DNA of 64,000 nt from Hypholoma sublateritium FD-334 SS-4 (taxonomy: Eukaryota > Basidiomycota > Agaricomycetes > Agaricales > Strophariaceae). Where the stretch lies: assembly GCA_000827495.1 (NCBI GenBank), contig KN817552.1, positions 62,001-126,000 of the forward strand, in the 5' to 3' direction. Under the pieces are notes generated by a model that saw nothing but the letters and a program-made list of their open reading frames with translations, was not told where the DNA came from and searched no databases. Of this stretch, positions 21,173 through 34,494 are shown piece after piece. A program made the position numbers and the translations under genes. Numbering within the stretch: position 1 is the first letter of the stretch; every line of letters begins with the position of its first letter.

Positions 21173-24100
21173 TTATCGTCGCTTTTCCGCCAGCGCTTTC
21201 CAGCACCCAACTAAAATCTGCGCGATCTCTCGCCTCGATTCCCAGACCGGCAACAGCACAGAGAACGTCCCGCTCAAAAGCGCCCAGATTCTGTAAGAGC
21301 GCCGTGAGTCTATGCCGAAATAGGCTTCATGAACCTCGACGCACATGCTCACGGAGATCCAGAAAGTGAAGAACTTCTCGCTGAAAACATAGTGCGAGAA
21401 AAACATGGGTAGGGGTACTGGACGGTGCGTATGTATCATTTCAGTACCAAGTTTGCCATCTTGAAAAGGAAGGGTAAAACCGCTCACCGACAACCGTGAC
21501 TATGGCAGTCAGCGTGAGGCTATACCATGCCGCCCTCTTGAATGCAAGCTGCAATACGTGTAAATCTGGCGGGACTTCGCTTCCGGCCCTGGTTCTCTCT
21601 GCGATCTCTGCGGTCTTTCCTGCATATTTTGGATCATCGGGTACTTCCAGAGTACCTATTGCCACTCTATCTTTTGCGACATCTGAGGACCCTTTCTCAT
21701 CCGATTCGGGTGGGACATCTGTTGACCTTTCACCTTGCGATCGATTCTCATTCTCAAGGTCGATATCGACATCGAGATTGACGATCGCGCGCGTGGCTTT
21801 GAAATCGTAATCGGCGGGGTCTGGTTATTTCAGAAGAAATTTATCTGAGTACTCGGTAATCTCGCTCGAGATGACGGTCTACTCAACTCATCAAGGATAC
21901 GGCAATGGTTATTATTCCTGAAAAGAGCAATCCCGTCAGCCCACTGCACACGGCAGAGTACGGTTGCGCGAGGTTCGCGATGTTGATGGCTCCTGCCGAA
22001 GATTTAGATGGTCACATCGGTCTCGATAAATATACCACTGGCAGTGGGTCTGGCTACCATACCATATATCTTCCAACATCCGATCATCCACGCCAACATG
22101 CCTTTCGGAAACATCAGTGTTGCGACTATGGTGACTATGGATAAGTGAGGACCGGGATGCACCTAATGTAGCGCCGATCAGCGCCCCTGCAATTATTCCG
22201 GCTCCTGTCAGTTTCCGCCATGTAACTGTCAACCCAATAGGTATCACTGCCGGACTTAGAACGACCCCCCTGTTGGAAATATCGACATAATGCTCGGTTA
22301 CTGATACTTTATCTTGGTTTTAACATCCTTACTACTCACTGGACATAAAATAACTAGCGGTGGGCACAATGAGCACTTGACTTTGGTGGCGATCTAATGA
22401 CACTCACCCATCCCAAATCGATGTTTGCTTTATGCAACTGTGGGGTAGCGTCAGCTCGTCGCACGACTGGGATCGTCTCGAAAATACTCCTACAATCGTA
22501 GCCCAGCACCCCATCCATATTGCCCAGAAGCAGATAAACATATGCGACACACGAACAATATCTGCTCCTCTGGCCTTCGGAAAAAGGTAAGCTTTGTAGA
22601 TGCTGTGTATGTAACAGGTATTGATAATTAGTGGATGGATATTAGGAACATATCGGGAATACGCACTCGTACGAGCTTTAGGATCGAACGAAATCTTAGC
22701 AACTATGCCGTAGGAAAAACAAAAAAAGAGAATCGTACAATAAACTTGACACAGCTATGAGCTTCCGGAAGTCCTGGATCTCAGCGCTAACTCAAACTGT
22801 AGGAGCTGTGTCTACTGACCTCGGCACTGCATGCACTTGTGACGGCCATACTTCCAGTAATACAAAATTAGATGTTTGAACAGTGAACATGGTGGAATTA
22901 TCAAAGGCTGAATACTCACAAGACGACGAGTAAAACGGCAATGGCACCCCCCTTTCCCATTACTACCGCCGCTGCGGCAGGGGCGGCCAATCCGGCACTG
23001 ACTTGTGATGCAGATAGTGAGTTGGGAAATGTAGGAAATCGAGGCTAGTTCGCGGCCTTCTGCTGAGCACCTATGCTACGGGACAGTAAAGAAACACGGA
23101 TGGGGCTCACATCGTGCTCGACCGCCCTCGCTGCTAGCCCAAGGCAGCTTGCAAACGCAAATGGGACTGCAAACCTAGCGTCTCTCATCTTAACTCGTTG
23201 ACCTTGAGGATATCAAAGATTCTCCTACCAAGAAAGCCCGCCGAGCATCTGGTTGTAATAAATGATCAGATCCAAACCCAAAGAGATACACATTTAAAGC
23301 TTCACATAAGCCTTCGTGGTTGACTTTGGGGAGCTCGCAATTGCCTTACAAACAAAGTGAGATACGAAAGCAAAGATGAATTAGTAGAAACTGCACCCGT
23401 TGCCAATACCCTTGGTCGCAGAAAATCCCAGAGAACCCACTAAGAATAGTAGCTGCCCCAAATACAAGGCCTTGATTGCTCTTCATAGTCAGATAACTTC
23501 CATCTTGATTACCTGCTACGGGATTCTCGTGACCAGCCTCTACCAAAAGGTTGTATAGACCTGAAAGACCGTCGGTGGCTGGGGAAGTTCCGCTGTGGAG
23601 GTATGTTACCCTGAACGATGCGATAAGTGTCGGAAGAGGTATACTCACTACGTTCGGAATATGAACTGCGTAAAGGTTATGTAAATAAATAGAGGAGAAT
23701 TTAGAAGGGACTTACTATGTAAATGATTATGAACAAGATAAGAGTGTGACTCCAATCGCACACAAATGTGGCACGGAGTCCCCTATGGATTGTCCCTGAG
23801 ATTTAAAGGGAATCTCGAGATTTTCCGTTGTATTCTTACCCGACAATCACATAGACTGCGATTCCAATAGGCAAAAGGAAGCATGCCGCGACTTATATGA
23901 TCGAAGGAATTGAGATCCTAATGAGCGTCTCGTAAGTCGTGTCTTTTTTGAATGAAGACTTACGGATATTCATTCCAGTCAGCGCATTCACGGTAGCTGC
24001 ACCTCCAACTACATCCGAAATATTCAGTTAGCATTTTTTTGTCCTGTACAGTTTATCTGAATCACGAACGAAGTAAAGAGCCGCAGACAACCATGATGCA

Positions 24101-24960
24101 GAGAAATGCGTAGAAGGTAAACAGCAGATGAGGACCTGTACCAAAGCGGACTTTCACAATCTAATAGTTGAGTTTTTAATTGAGTGGTAATGTTGTTACA
24201 AAGAAAAGTCGAATGCACTCTTACCTCGAGGAACGTGTGGGCACCGTTGGCATTCATCTTTACTTTTGCGGCGACCATACCAAATATGGCGAGCTGAATG
24301 GTACCGCCAACTCCATACCACCTAATATGATGTAGTAGGCTTGTTAACCGGAGACCATGAACCGGCGATCTTACCAGGGGCCGCTAACACCAAAGGTATA
24401 TGCTGCGGTACTTGATTGCAAAAGGGTGGCACTCCATGTCCACGCACTGACACTGTAATTATCGACGACAAGTCGGCAGTCGAATCCAAGAAAGGAAACT
24501 AGTTGATCGGCACCCACATTCCACAACACACCAATCCGGGCTGTATTGAAAAATTTGAGCGCTCTTCATGAACTTGAAAAGACTGTAGGGTTTACCTTGA
24601 CATTTCTCGATGCAGTCTTAGAATATCCATTTGTTGTAATCTTATAATCCTATTATTCAAACAAATCGAGATGTAAACCTACCGTGAACTCTTCAGATGC
24701 CCTCGGGGAAGTATCCGTGAATCGAGTTTGGAAGAAAGTGAGGCATAACATTATGAATGCAAAGAAAAACCCGACACCTGAAAAGCTCATCGGTAAGCAC
24801 TTAGATCCTATGCATAGATAACAAATATTGCAAGTATCGTACCAATGACGACTCCATATCCGACACTCTGATCTAATCAAACAAAGCGTCAGAGAAACAA
24901 GTTTAATGGTGCAGTCCTCTCACTTAAAAGTGGTTTAAAGTCTGGTGTATCCAAAGTCAT
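21173..24960 (-). CDS. DUR3: urea active transporter, DUR3 type (SSS family), about 28 exons
   Basis: High-affinity urea (and possibly polyamine) symporter at the plasma membrane, sodium/solute symporter superfamily. The start is ATG 24960 (MTLDTPDFKPLL) and the C-terminus reads LLPVWESRREIAQIL then GCWKALAEKRR and stop at 21173. About 28 exons can be placed. All joins tested keep frame and rebuild conserved DUR3 blocks in order: QSVGYGVVIGVGFFFAFIM, VSAWTWSATLLQSSTAAYTFG, NANGAHTFLE, GGAATVNALTGMN, GLRATFVCDWSHTLIL, GNQDGSYLTMKSNQGLVFGA, FCDQGYWQRAIASSPKSTTKAY, VVMGKGGAIAVLLVVFMAVTS, LIAVSSLFSYDIYKAYLFPK, TVTWRKLTGAGIIAGALIG and NIANLAQPYSAVCSGLTGLL. The expected length is about 690 residues. 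One exon (22667-22675) is 9 nt. In-frame stops seen in continuous translation all fall within introns. The last part (FFTFWIS to VLLPVWES) may hold one more intron. Confidence 0.9.
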
Positions 24961-24979
24961 AGTGAGAGCGAGGATGTGA

Positions 24980-25164
24980 AGATAAAGGTCTTATCGACAA
25001 ACCACTCATTTTGGTCTTCGCAGCCTTCGAACTTGACAAGCCTGAGAGGATTGGTAAGAATGAGCAAGAACGAACCCAAAAATAAATGTACAAGATAAAG
25101 AAGATTCACATTGCTGGCTTCTATTCCACTGGGAGGAAATAGCCGTATAAGCCCACGCAGATAA
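24980..25164. promoter_or_regulatory. cluster of HGATAR motifs upstream of the urea transporter
   Basis: Four matches to the GATA-factor consensus HGATAR lie within about 205 bp upstream of the start codon: AGATAA at 24980-24985, CGATAA (reverse, 24991-24996), AGATAA at 25093-25098 and AGATAA at 25159-25164. Fungal nitrogen-catabolite GATA activators bind paired sites of this kind and are known to control urea uptake genes. The surrounding DNA is AT-rich, so chance matches are possible. Confidence 0.35.
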
Positions 25165-28100
25165 CAAGTCCCGAATTTTTCTCTATCTAACATCCTGACA
25201 CGTTACAAATTGCATTTACCTACCATGAGGTCCTTGTTCACCGATATTCACATAGTCTATAGTTTAGAAAAACAAATAATCAACATCTACAAGTGCTTTC
25301 TGAGCGCATTGTAGCTTACATACATAGTATGTCAGTACAAGAATTTACTCTTACTAGTGGCATGTAATATTAGGTGTCTCAGTGTATGATGATTACACAC
25401 ATGCACAAGAGTTATTAACGACGCTATGGTAATTCCCGGTAATCCTATGCCATCCGTTCCTTTTCACCCTTTCTCAGAGGTTTAAAGTAAGTGATCCGGT
25501 CTTCTTATTCGATGGATAGATATGATCAAATAGAGATCCCGAAGTTCCTCGAGGTTGTCAAGGGCATCCGGCAATGCCCTATAGTACCTACCTCCTGTAG
25601 CCTCCCGGATGCTTAAAAATAAGGCTGATCTACTTATAGCTGCTGCGCCATCTTTCAAGATTTTTTCAAAGATATCTAACCAGTGAAGGTTTGAGTAACG
25701 GATATTCCAATTACCCAGTAGGAATCAGCCATACATACCACGTTAACTGCTTATGTAGTATAGGAGGACGACTATTACTGCTGATGCACTGATGCCTTAG
25801 GGATCCTATACCCCTAAGATGCACGTAATGTTGGATACTCTCTAAAGTTATATGAGGTGCCAGCAGATATATGAACAACCTCGTGCATTGGAGAACAAGG
25901 AATGTAATCTACATTAGTTCGGTCAATCCCTGATAGAAGTCCATGCCTGAATCTTTGACAAGTCCGGATGAATGGTGCCCAAGTTAAGTCTAGCCATCGA
26001 TATCTATTCTCTACTCGCGGGGACTTGGAAGAACGTTTGAGATGTGCCTTTGTTAAATAACTTGATGCAGGATAGTAACCGTATTGAGAGCGCCGTCATA
26101 TGTACAGCTTGTGTACTTAGTACTTACTTCGAAAAGTAACGGCGTACGTTTGATACTACTACAATATTCGCTACAAATTAGAGAAGAGCATTTCCACGAG
26201 AAGAGCAAGCTGCAAGACCCAGTGGCCCAGTCGACATTGAGTTTGTCCCTTCGCTGAGTTGACACGAATGTACCTTGCTGATAGTCAAGTTGAATCACCT
26301 TTCCGGGAAATAAAACAAGTGGCAACGGACACTACGATCTCAAAAAGAAACTCTTCAATCGCCCATAAACTATCATTTGTATACACGGGGACCATAGCGG
26401 TTGCCAGCGTCACCTTTTCACTAGCTGAATATGTTGAATGCTTGAGTGACAAGATAGCGACGCGATCGCCAGTACAGATACATAGTTACAAACTTATGTA
26501 AGGCCTTAAGGTTTCTATGAGAAATTCGGTAAATACATACCAGCTTATTTTTACTAAATCGACTACTGTAATAGGGTGTTCTGACTGTAAATCAACGTGA
26601 CGCCATGAAACGTCCCCGTGCAGGGTGGATGTGTTGCATATTTGAATACTGATTTGAATTATGTATGGCTTTGCGTTCCTCAGCGGCCAAGATGCACGGT
26701 CAACGGTACGGTCAGGAGTCTTTCTCGGCTCCGCTCACCGGTCTCGGCGCTTGCTTCGCGAAGCCCGCAAAGGCCCGCAGAGGTCCGTAGTCGTGGTGCA
26801 GTAGGGTGCAGTCCGACTCGGGTACTGCGCAAGCGCGCTTTGCACATAACCTCCGAGAAACGGGAAAAAATTACATGTCAGATGCATTTGCACATGCAAG
26901 GTCAGTGAGATATACTCATGCGTTCCGGTGTACAGTTTGGCCGTATCTATCGTTGTCTCGGTTGAGATTCGTTGTCAGAGTTCTGCTAATTTTATACAGG
27001 TCCATCATTCACAAGCACTTCAGGAGCACGAGGGCTCGCAGGGACTCGCTGGCCGCCATCTTGCCGCAACTCGGCCAACTTTTGACAGTGACGTTAAAAG
27101 CTCCTTTAAACGTCAAATTTTGCTAATTCCCAAGGGTTGTTTATCACGAATGAGTCGCTTTTACACGCGAGCAAGCGAGACAACTGTATCTAATACCGCA
27201 TCCGGCGTGCTTACACCTTTTCACTTTACTCACCATGTATACAGTATTCCTGCAGTACCGAGTCTGAGTTTCAGCTCAGCTACGCTCAGAGTCACAGCAG
27301 CGGCGTTCACTCGGGATATTCTTAGTCTGGTTCCTTCTGGCTCTCGGCTTAAGTATACTTACGCTCCGGCAAATCTTTGACATGCCGGTTGTGGCACCCG
27401 CCGTTTCCTGGCGGGATGGCAACAGTAAACGAGCGCCTACATGCATCAATTTGGCGTACATTTACTACAACCGCCGGAGGTCTGAGATTGCGAAAGCTAT
27501 TGGCATATGTATAAGTAGTGCTTCTTTAGCATCTGCAGAACCTATGATTGGGCGACGATCACGCGTTGTCCATGAGCAACCAATCGACGATCCCCATCAG
27601 TATGACCACTTCGAGCAACTTTGCCAAATAAAAAAAGCCTCCATGTTGCGCCCAATGAGCGACGGAGGCAAATGGCATTCCCATCCCAGCTCATCCCAGT
27701 CGGCGGCATTATTAAACAAGTTATGGTTTGGGGCCAAATGCTCATCCTCTCACGCATACCCGACAAGAATCCGAGCTCAAAAATCCCAGGTTCTGCGCCT
27801 ATTATATGGTTAGGTCAGTATCTCATCCGAAACCCCTGAGGATTCCGGAGATCCAGATAAGTTCATAACTACATTTGACCCCAAACTGCCGCATTGTAAC
27901 ACGACTGTTGTTTCTCCGAGGACTCATGACTGGATTATGACCCGGCATTAATTGGGAATTAGATTGCACCCCATTTTCGCTGTCATGTCTTGAGAAGAGG
28001 ATTTATACGCAGAAACGAGGATTGGAGGCTTCATACGCCGTGCGCCCGGAACGTATGCTAAAATTTAATATTAGCAGTGCTCGTGAAAGTCTAATTTATG

Positions 28101-29489
28101 TTATCTCGGACGCCGCGTGGCTGGCTCAGATTCCAGACAGGGCCCACTCGGTTACAGTTGCCACGTGTGGAGATTAAGATGCCTGCTTCCGGCTTGGGGC
28201 CCCTTGAATATTACATAGAATATAGCGTCCTGTGTGCGAGCATGCAATTACCAATTATGTAGATTGAGGTAATATTCGCATCATGTCTCCGTACGTTAGG
28301 TCTGGAAGTCACCCTGGTTCCCAAGCGTTTCAAGTCCCGTTCTGTATAAAACCAACCGATTTATGTCTCAATTACCCCAATTCCTCGACCACTGCACTTC
28401 AGTCCGAGTGCTCAACCAAAAGGCTTACGCCCTCCTCTATTATTCCTTGCATTAAAACTTATTTCGTCGTCGCCGACATGTGTAACCACAAAGTGTGAGT
28501 ATTACACACCGGGCTCTGCATTGGCATTGACTGACCTTGCTGTTAGAATTGGAGACTTCTATAGGGGCTGCGGCGTGCGTTCTATAATAAGACCTCGCCC
28601 TCCAGCTCGCCCGCTAATAACGCTATAAAACAGCATTTCCATGGGCGATACTTCACGGGGGAGTATGTGGACTGTTTGTCCCAAATATGCAAGACAAGCA
28701 GCGTTCACAAACACAAGAGTGCGACTAACTGCGGCTGCGATGAGGTATGTACTCTTCTGTCCTCACACAACCAGGAGATTTTGACAAAACTACGTTAAGG
28801 TGGTCACGGAGGACCGGAAAATACAGAACATGTTCCAAATACCGTTCCCTGAGTGTAAGAAGACTTCGCGGTAAAGCGCACCCATATATCGCACAGGCAC
28901 TCAATGCCTCCTTAGAGGGGCGGAGAGCGCTGTCATATGCACTTGGGCGACTCGGACTACCATATGACTATCACTTATGCTTTCTTGCTTTCTGTATGCT
29001 TTGCGTTGACCTCCCCGCCCCCTTGCCATGTAGCCATATTTCATTTTCCATTGATATGTATACTCTTCCTATTTTCATCAAAGTATTATAAATTCACCCT
29101 ACCGCGACTATACCCTAAAATTGTCGTCTACAGGTCTGGTTCTTTCTAATAATGCATATCTTATTTTGTTATATGTGATTTCAAGTGACGTTGGTAAAAA
29201 GTACAAAAAAAGTAAGGAATTCAAATTGTCTCGGCGGGCCGGTCATCCATCACATGATTTAAGCTTACGTAGCATCCGAGTCGTTGTTCATGTCCTCGCC
29301 CCACCGCTTCTCCAGTTGCTCTCCAGTGTCCACCACTTGACTTTTACCACCCTTGCAACAGTCTAGATCGACGATCTAATAAGTATATCACGAACAATAC
29401 TACACCGCTAAAGCCGGTCTCTCACTAGTAGAGTGAAGCGCCCTTGATCGATCCAACCAGGCAATATTTAGATTGAAACATCGGTGGAT
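25165..29489. other. 4.3 kb gene-poor region with a GC-richer patch
   Basis: No open frame here has a recognisable domain or a coherent exon series. 25.2-26.6 kb is AT-rich. 26.65-27.4 kb is GC-richer with Arg/Ser-rich frames. The frame at 27382-27813 (143 codons, plus) and the antisense one at 27542-27766 were examined for transposase motifs without success. 28.0-29.4 kb is again mixed. Old transposon remnants are possible but not demonstrable by eye. Confidence 0.5.
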
Positions 29490-31442
29490 ATGCCAACTTG
29501 TAGCCCCAACCCATTTCTCGTGCTAATGCGACCACCATGCTGATCACTTGCGTCTTGCAGTTGCTGAATTAAAAGCCAAAGCAGCGGGAGCTGCTAATAC
29601 AGGTAAAGAAAAGTTCAACAATGTTCGAGATCGCAATACTAGGTAACTTGCTGTCTGTGGGGCATCCGAAGCTTTCTATCTGACTGAATGCAATCGTGTT
29701 TCGTAGCGTGCCTATGGCAAAAACCAATTGGGACCCCTACAGTGGGGAATCTGCACCTCCCCCACCGCCACCCCGAAGTCTGGTAAACAATAGCACAAAG
29801 CCGAAGCCTTTGGCCCCATTGCCGCCGCCACCGAGCCGGACATCCTCAGCAGCGTTGTCAGCTTCATCAACCAGCCAGAGTCGTTCCGTCTCGCCCTCTC
29901 CACCAGCCCAACGTGGCCCTGTGTCTTCGGCACCACCCCCGCCTCCCCGAACCAGGGCCACTGGTCCTCTTGCTCTGCCACCGCGCACATCCGCAGCCTC
30001 TCATTCCGATATAGCAGCTCATGTTCCCTCTCCTGCGGCAGGTGGCGGACCACCTCCCATAGTCCGATCGACGCGTCCGGGTATTAATCCCCGCCGAGTA
30101 ACTCCAACAATACATTCAGAAACAGATACCATTGACTGGACAAACCTTACCCCGGAAGACAAGCAAGTCTTTTTTAGCTGGCTGGATGAGTTTTTTGCGA
30201 ATTTCGCACCGCCGCCAACTGTTAAACCCGACAATACGGGGTCAGTTGGAGGTGTGTCCCAACACTCACACGGACCCCCTCCCTTACGTGCCAGTGTGAG
30301 TTTTCTCAAATTTCCCAATCAATCTCCCATCTCGCGTTGCGAGGGCCACATACTTACTGATACTTGTGCCAGACTAAACCTTCTACTTGGTCGCACCCTT
30401 CAGCCGGTTGTGCGTGATTTATCTGTCTCGTGCACTTGCAAGAGATTTATCGCACCGGCGCTACACCATCCTGCGCACGTTGTATATATCCTCAGATAAA
30501 TCCAATGATTTTGTCCTTTCCCACCCCCCTGCGACGAAGTATGAGTATGCAGCCCTCGACCTCGCCCATTATTTCCTGCCAGACGCCGTGTGGCACACCG
30601 CCTGGTACAAAGGGAAGGACGGCCCGTCTATCCCCACGCCCCTCACAGGCGACACAAATCACACTTACACCAGCTCCTGGCGATCAACGGGATCTGGAAG
30701 TACAACGCACATTGGCATCTTCTTCTCTGACCTGAGCATCTTCTGGGGCACCGTCGAATACCCCACCGCGGACGTGCTCGGCATCGTGCGGCGGAGCAGC
30801 TACTTTTTGCCCCCGCCGCGACCGCTGCAACGCTGGCCGCTGGTCCATGCACACGCGACGTACGGCGAGACCATTGCGCTGTTCGCAGAGTCCTTCCTCG
30901 GCTCTGGGCAGTACTGCGCGCGGGGTGAGTGCTGGGACCTGGCGCACGAAGCGCTCAAGTATTTCTCAAGTTTCAACTATGTGCCCAAGCCCATTCCCAG
31001 CATCAGCCGCACGCACGGGCATCTTATCTACGAGGGAAAGGCAAGTGAGGGCGGTACGACGGTTGCCGGCCGCTGGCGCGGGGGCGATGAAGCTATCCGG
31101 CGAGGCGATATAGTGGAATGGCGAAAGGTCAGGATTGGAGCGGCCCGTCGTGGAAGCTACTACACACTGGGCGAGCCGGACCACACGGGCATCGTTGTCA
31201 ACGACTGTGTGCCCACCACTCCCCCGAGGGACGGCGGGAGCGTTAGCCCCGCTGCTCTGGGGATTCTTGTCGTCGTGGAACAGTGCCTTGGGCAGCCGCC
31301 CGAGCGTAAAGAATATGACATGTCCCGCTTCGAGGAGGGTGAGATGTGGGTATACCGGGCGATTAGCATGCAGATCTATCTGGGTGTGCCAGACATCACC
31401 GCAACACCGCCGAACGGGATGTACGGTTTGCTGCAATTGTGA
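29490..31442 (+). CDS. BBC1/AIM3-type protein with cysteine-proteinase-fold C-terminal domain
   Basis: Related to fungal BBC1/AIM3 proteins of cortical actin patches and endocytosis. Four exons (29490-29499, 29561-29642, 29707-30293, 30496-31442) total 1626 nt and give 541 residues in frame. The first exon is 10 nt and yields MPTFAELKAKAAGAANTG across the join. The second and third encode the N-terminal motif NVRDRNTSVPMAKTNWDPYSG and a long proline-rich region (APPPPPPRS, SAPPPPPRT) suited to SH3 or profilin binding. The C-terminal 300 residues hold the domain: KYEYAALDLAHYFLPDAVWHTAWY, a Cys in RGECWDLAHEAL, and a later DHTGIVVND with a conserved His. These fit an NlpC/P60-like fold; activity is not shown. 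No SH3 domain is present. The intron at 30294-30495 is 202 nt, long for this window. Confidence 0.8.
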
Positions 31443-31763
31443 AGTCGTACCCACGGAAAAGGGAACGTGAATTTTGGCTACGGGACTATTATTACATACA
31501 CCACCCTCGCGCACAGCATCTATTATGTTAATTTTGGTATCAATCCTGCGATCGTGCTTATTGAGGAGGCCCAGCAAAAGTATATCTACCTTCACAGCCC
31601 ATATGATGGCACGACTATGCGATCGTCGCCATATCCCTGCAAGCATAAAGACAAAATCGGATGCAACGTAAACCAGGTGCCCGTCGCTGGTCCTCTCGGA
31701 AGAGTAAAAATCATCGGACAGCCAACAGGCGCTGTTCTACTGGATCGGGACGCAAAAGCACCG
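31443..31763. other. convergent 3' intergenic (321 bp)
   Basis: This lies between the ends of the BBC1-type gene (plus) and DIM1 (minus) and probably holds both 3' UTRs. No other feature was seen. Confidence 0.5.
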
Positions 31764-33074
<1,311 letters not shown>

Positions 33075-34494
33075 TGGATTCGAGGACGCAAAATAGATGA
33101 TCAAGTCAATGCGCAAGGCTGGGGCACTGAGCAGTAACCTCTGCCGCGAAATTTCATGATATCACATGACCTGCGCTACAAACGAGCGCTACACAGCCGG
33201 GTTCTGTTATTGCGTAGAACTGCACCGCGTGATGTTTAAGCCAGAGTGAATAGATATTGGGAATTCCTGAAGAATGGAGCGGTCAACCTCAGCATCACCC
33301 CGCGGGACTCAACCCCAGCGCAAAGAATTATGCGTCTGACTCAACCCTGATAAAATCCAAATCCGTAAGCGGGGCATCATCCGCCCGAACCGGTGGTGGT
33401 TCATTGGTCCGCCTTGGCAAGCGTTCGGTTGCTCTCAGATTGAATGCAGCGATGAAGATAAGATAACAAATTGTATTATGGACTATGAACGCCTACAACA
33501 GCATGTACTACGAGCATACATAACACAAAGAGACCAGAGAAGTTCAAGACGTACATTTGAGGCCCATGTTAGAGTCCGTGAGCGGCCAGCTGGTCTTGAC
33601 TGTCGCTTTGGATGTACATTGTACGTGCAAAGGTAATGGCAGTCTTCCTATGTGGAGATAATTTATTAGTGATGACCAAGAAGAGAAAGAAGAAGATAAT
33701 GAACACAGACCATGGGAGGGGCAATTCCTTGTCTGTCAAGAGCAATGAAATGAGATGGAGAGGATAGAAAGAGAATCCGTGCCATTCAACATGGTTCCCA
33801 CAGGCTGGGAAATTGGAAAGACAAGAGTCAATCACGGATCTCATACACAAGCAACATGCTAGTACAATATAAGATATTATAGGAAGAAAAGAGGCAGAGA
33901 CAGCACAGTGAGAGCAGCATTAGAACTTGGGGGGACGTCGAGAGCAAGAGTCGTCGCACAGTGTCACAAATTTCATAAATATCATCACCAAACATTACCC
34001 ATGCGTTAGCGGCATCTCGGCGGAATGCGATCCAGAGGTAGACCAACGATTTGAAAGGGGACGGGGATGAGTTGAGGTCAAAGGGAATCGCAGTGCAGTC
34101 GTGGATGGGTTTTTGATTTAAGTATGGCATGAGGATAAAAAGTTTTGAGTGAGACTTAGCTCCCGACTCAAGTCTTGCTCAATAATCGCGGGTCAAATTT
34201 AACCGAAGCGGTACTTAAACGTGCCTCATATTTGAAATTCAACCCCGACGGAGTTTTCACCACTCAAGTACGGGTCATTTGAACGTCCGGCTGTGTAATT
34301 ATAAACGATTTAGTAAATGTTTAGAAGTAAATTTCCCGAGCTCCATACATAGTGATTATGCGTAGCTGGCTCTGCATTTCTTTCTTTACTTTCGTGGCAA
34401 GAGGTAGGGCCAACAATTTATCAAAAATTCGATGATATGAACGGAAGTCGGTGGGCGATATCTTACACTAGCTTTCATTCGAAACGCTACATAT
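33075..34494. other. 1.4 kb without a recognisable gene
   Basis: This lies between DIM1 and eIF2D, both on the minus strand. The frame at 33569-33850 (93 codons, minus) is hydrophobic but has no start context or family. 33.6-34.2 kb is AG-rich on the plus strand. It probably contains the DIM1 promoter and the eIF2D 3' UTR. Confidence 0.5.

Noticed and set aside
21173..24960. Urea transporter as a pseudogene because of many in-frame stops
   Set aside because: Every stop falls in a segment with GT and AG ends, and removing these segments rebuilds continuous DUR3 motifs from start to stop.
27382..27813. Transposase (HTH or Tc1/mariner type)
   Set aside because: The string RRSEIAKAIG looked HTH-like, but no second helix, DDE motifs or terminal inverted repeats could be found on either strand.
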